Shown here in pieces: positions 61,824 through 64,000 of a stretch of DNA of 64,000 bases. A model generated the notes under the pieces. The model ran no database searches. It was not told the origin of the DNA and worked only from the letters and a program-made list of their open reading frames with translations. This DNA comes from UBA7328 sp002471345. Lineage in GTDB: Bacteria; Bacteroidota; Bacteroidia; Chitinophagales; Saprospiraceae. Position numbers and translations under genes: made by a program. Numbering within the stretch: position 1 is the stretch's first letter; the number at the start of each line of letters is the position of its first letter. The stretch lies in assembly GCA_964011275.1 (NCBI GenBank), contig CAXGOB010000021.1:1-64000 (forward strand). Direction: 5' to 3'.

Positions 61824-64000
61824 CTACCAATCCAAAAAGACTGCATTACTAAATACAAATAATCCATTATACCAAAAACCTCTGAATAATGGGTTATCGA
61901 CCATATAGATCACTTTTCCTTTGCCTTTCGATTGAGACGCAAAAACTACGGTGTCTTTCAACTTTGCTTTAATTCTAGATCCAGCGAAACCAACAATTTG
62001 GGGGTCCTTAGAAATATACGCTGCATTATCCGCACCTGTCATAAGTGGATAAAAAAGATTGCTAGATCGAAGACTATAATATGATTTTCCTAGTCCTGAT
62101 CCAAGCGGATGTGTATTGTCCATATTTAGTTTAAAAATTGCACCTGGTACGATATTGCTTATAAATCTTCTCTGATCTCCTCCATGATCAAGATATCTTC
62201 CAGCAAGTTTTTCAGATTTGCTCTGCTTTTCTACTTCCGTTTTATCCTTGTCTTCTGCATAGCTTTTTAATGCATATCCTTTTTTATCTGCGAACATTCT
62301 ATTTGCATTTCCGATTGCAATAACTCTTCCGCCATTGCTTACCCAAGAACCAATTTTTGTCATTACACCATCACTGAGATTATATCTCCCACTCGGTAAT
62401 ATCAACGTATTGTACTTTGATATGTCAGTCCTTGATAATCGATGTATATCAACAACTGTTAATGGATAATCCATTACTTTGTCAAAATACCACCTCACTT
62501 GACCAAAATCTAGACTTCTAATCCCATCTCCTTTGATGGCCAAGACTTTAGGTGCTTTAATTAAATCAACGCTGTTGCTTCCTAAATCAGGTCCAGCTTC
62601 AGCAAAACCTGTTTTTACCACATCAATTACAGCATCGGATGATTTAGCAACAATTTCCATTTTATCATGAAATGAATCACCAAGTGATCGATTATCCATT
62701 TTTGTGATAATGACATTTCCAGGAGCATATTTCTTTCCGTTCAATTGAAATGCCTTAGCATTAATCCTTGCATCTATCTTTTCCTTTTGTAAAGCAGCTA
62801 GAGCCTTGGGAGCTTCTAAATCAGACCAATTAATTATATATGCATAAGCATTGTCATTATCGGCTAATTCTGTTTTATTAAAACTAGGCCTAACTTTGGT
62901 TGGATTTATTTTTGATGTCGATGCTATTCCATTCAATCCATATGCATACGGCAGGGACCAAGCCGTAATATCATAAGTCACAGAATCCTCTACCATTGTC
63001 TCTGGGTCAAAAAGCACCTGAGTTAATACAGATTTGGGTTGATAAGCAGATACTAATATATCTCCTGACTTTGCATTTATAGAGCCATTTTCTCTAGTAT
63101 AATAAGATGTACCACTAATTTTTTTACTATTTGTAACTTCAGAATATTTAATATTCTGCTTGTCCAACAATTCACACAAAGCCTTTAATCTATTTCCAGT
63201 TACATCTTTTTGAATTAGGAATGATTTGTATTTTCCACGAGGATTATTAAATGATTTAGTCCAGAAATCTTTATAATTCGAGACCAAAGCTTCTGCATTT
63301 TTAGAACTGACTTCGATTGTGGAAAGAGATGTTGTAGTATGATGAGCAATTCTATCGGAAAGAGAAAGTATTTCTCCATTCTCCGTTTTTACAGCTCTTC
63401 CTCCTCTGCTACTTCCTCCTTGTTCATAAGTCATGCCTATGGCACCATTGAATACAGGGTATGTATCCCCGTAGCTAGGATATAATAAATCAAAAACCTC
63501 TTTAGTAAAATATAACCATCCTTCCTTGTCAAAATATTTAGCATGATTTTTCCCAATTGTAGTTTGGAAATCTCTTTGCCATTTGGTTATGTATTCATGA
63601 TAAGGCTTGGCCGCTGGAGCAAAATAATATGGGCTTTCCTGACCCATTTCATGAAGATCAACATGCACTTGAGGTAACCATTCATTATACACTTTCATTC
63701 TTTGCTGACTCTCGACTTGTGTTTGCCACGCCCAGTCCCTATTAAGGTCAAAAAGATAATGATTAACTCTTCCTCCTGGCCAAGGCTCTTGATGTTCAGT
63801 ATCATTAAGATCTGTATTCACAGCATCACCAGCTATATCTCTGACCCAATTCGTATATCTAGAATATCCATCAGGGTTAATTGATGGGTCAATTATCACC
63901 ACCGTATTTTTGAGCCATTCTTTGGAATTACTATTATCTGGATTCACCAATTCCCACAAGATATTTGGAGCCGCTTCAGAACCTGCTGCTTCATTACCAT
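61824..64000 (-). CDS. M14-family zinc carboxypeptidase (N-terminus outside window)
   Basis: A large M14 peptidase, 725 codons visible. The frame is open to base 64000 and reads GNEAAGSEAAPNILWELVNP there, so the first zinc ligand motif (H-G-N-E) is cut at its His. Other M14 features: IIDPSINPDGYSRY, FDLNRDWAWQTQ, VDLHEMGQ (zinc His), MTYEQGGSSRGG (catalytic-Glu region). The C-terminal ~350 residues form a DUF4350/glutamine-amidotransferase-like domain (ALAIKGDGIRSLDFGQVRWYFD, YNTLILPSGRYN). The frame ends ...NAVFLDW with no T9SS tail. Exported by expectation; its signal is outside the window. Confidence 0.9.
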   Translation of the reverse strand, partial: GNEAAGSEAAPNILWELVNPDNSNSKEWLKNTVVIIDPSINPDGYSRYTNWVRDIAGDAVNTDLNDTEHQEPWPGGRVNHYLFDLNRDWAWQTQVESQQRMKVYNEWLPQVHVDLHEMGQESPYYFAPAAKPYHEYITKWQRDFQTTIGKNHAKYFDKEGWLYFTKEVFDLLYPSYGDTYPVFNGAIGMTYEQGGSSRGGRAVKTENGEILSLSDRIAHHTTTSLSTIEVSSKNAEALVSNYKDFWTKSFNNPRGKYKSFLIQKDVTGNRLKALCELLDKQNIKYSEVTNSKKISGTSYYTRENGSINAKSGDILVSAYQPKSVLTQVLFDPETMVEDSVTYDITAWSLPYAYGLNGIASTSKINPTKVRPSFNKTELADNDNAYAYIINWSDLEAPKALAALQKEKIDARINAKAFQLNGKKYAPGNVIITKMDNRSLGDSFHDKMEIVAKSSDAVIDVVKTGFAEAGPDLGSNSVDLIKAPKVLAIKGDGIRSLDFGQVRWYFDKVMDYPLTVVDIHRLSRTDISKYNTLILPSGRYNLSDGVMTKIGSWVSNGGRVIAIGNANRMFADKKGYALKSYAEDKDKTEVEKQSKSEKLAGRYLDHGGDQRRFISNIVPGAIFKLNMDNTHPLGSGLGKSYYSLRSSNLFYPLMTGADNAAYISKDPQIVGFAGSRIKAKLKDTVVFASQSKGKGKVIYMVDNPLFRGFWYNGLFVFSNAVFLDW

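Noticed and set aside
1..64000. CRISPR arrays, rRNA, transposases
   Set aside because: No regularly spaced repeats, no rRNA-like stretches, and no transposase-like proteins or terminal inverted repeats were found by reading.

Overview
The window looks like chromosomal DNA of a free-living, probably marine or environmental Bacteroidota (Cytophagia/Saprospiria-like); the genus cannot be named from sequence alone. Support: low GC, AGA-rich arginine codons, many Bacteroidota-type outer-membrane proteins and lipoproteins, a split two-gene transketolase, GCTD...DDGSC repeats, a 3-coathanger-like C-terminus, GbsR/MarR regulators, and a tRNA-Phe promoter matching the phylum consensus (TTTG, 19 bases, TAnnTTTG). 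No phage, insertion sequence, CRISPR array or rRNA was seen. Both ends cut genes: an acyl-CoA dehydrogenase on the left and an M14 zinc carboxypeptidase on the right.

Layout. 1-7 kb: acyl-CoA dehydrogenase, a DUF5723-like outer-membrane protein, then a leftward unit of one outer-membrane protein and two tandem paralogous TPR proteins. 7-13 kb: purH, divergent from a PSD1/DUF1549/DUF1553 cytochrome-type lipoprotein paired with a DUF1501 protein. 13-17 kb: a three-gene ABC importer whose binding protein is fused to an OmpA-type peptidoglycan-binding domain. 17-24 kb: a deiodinase-like nitroreductase, a broken two-TM gene, a GMC oxidoreductase with a Tat-exported subunit-3 partner, gamma-glutamyltransferase, MarR and an orphan OppC-type permease. 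24-33 kb: housekeeping genes (HU, split transketolase, a gamma-synthase/lyase, dnaB, a pseudouridine synthase, DinB/YfiT, ABC-F). 33-43 kb: a damaged matrixin-like metalloprotease, a five-gene run around an ECF sigma factor (with a PLP enzyme and a sulfatase), an acetyltransferase, a HEAT-repeat/cyclophilin lipoprotein and a GbsR regulator. 43-53 kb: a second ABC-F, a creatininase-like remnant, an UlaG-like hydrolase, a RidA lipoprotein, an overlapping PAS/metallo-beta-lactamase pair, a dicarboxylate symporter and monomeric isocitrate dehydrogenase. 53-64 kb: small secreted proteins, an alanine/Na+ symporter, a second DinB protein, a gene split by TGA, M28 peptidase, AcpH-like protein, patatin, radC, ogt, tRNA-Phe and the M14 peptidase.

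Two themes stand out. First, several genes are freshly broken: an in-frame TAA, an in-frame TGA, a frameshifted creatininase-like gene, and a metalloprotease that has lost its catalytic His-Glu pair and its normal start. This points to either ongoing gene erosion or a draft-quality sequence. Second, a few cassettes are functionally open: the binding-protein/OmpA ABC importer, the ECF-sigma/sulfatase operon, and the PAS/metallo-beta-lactamase pair. No clearly new defence or mobile system was found.
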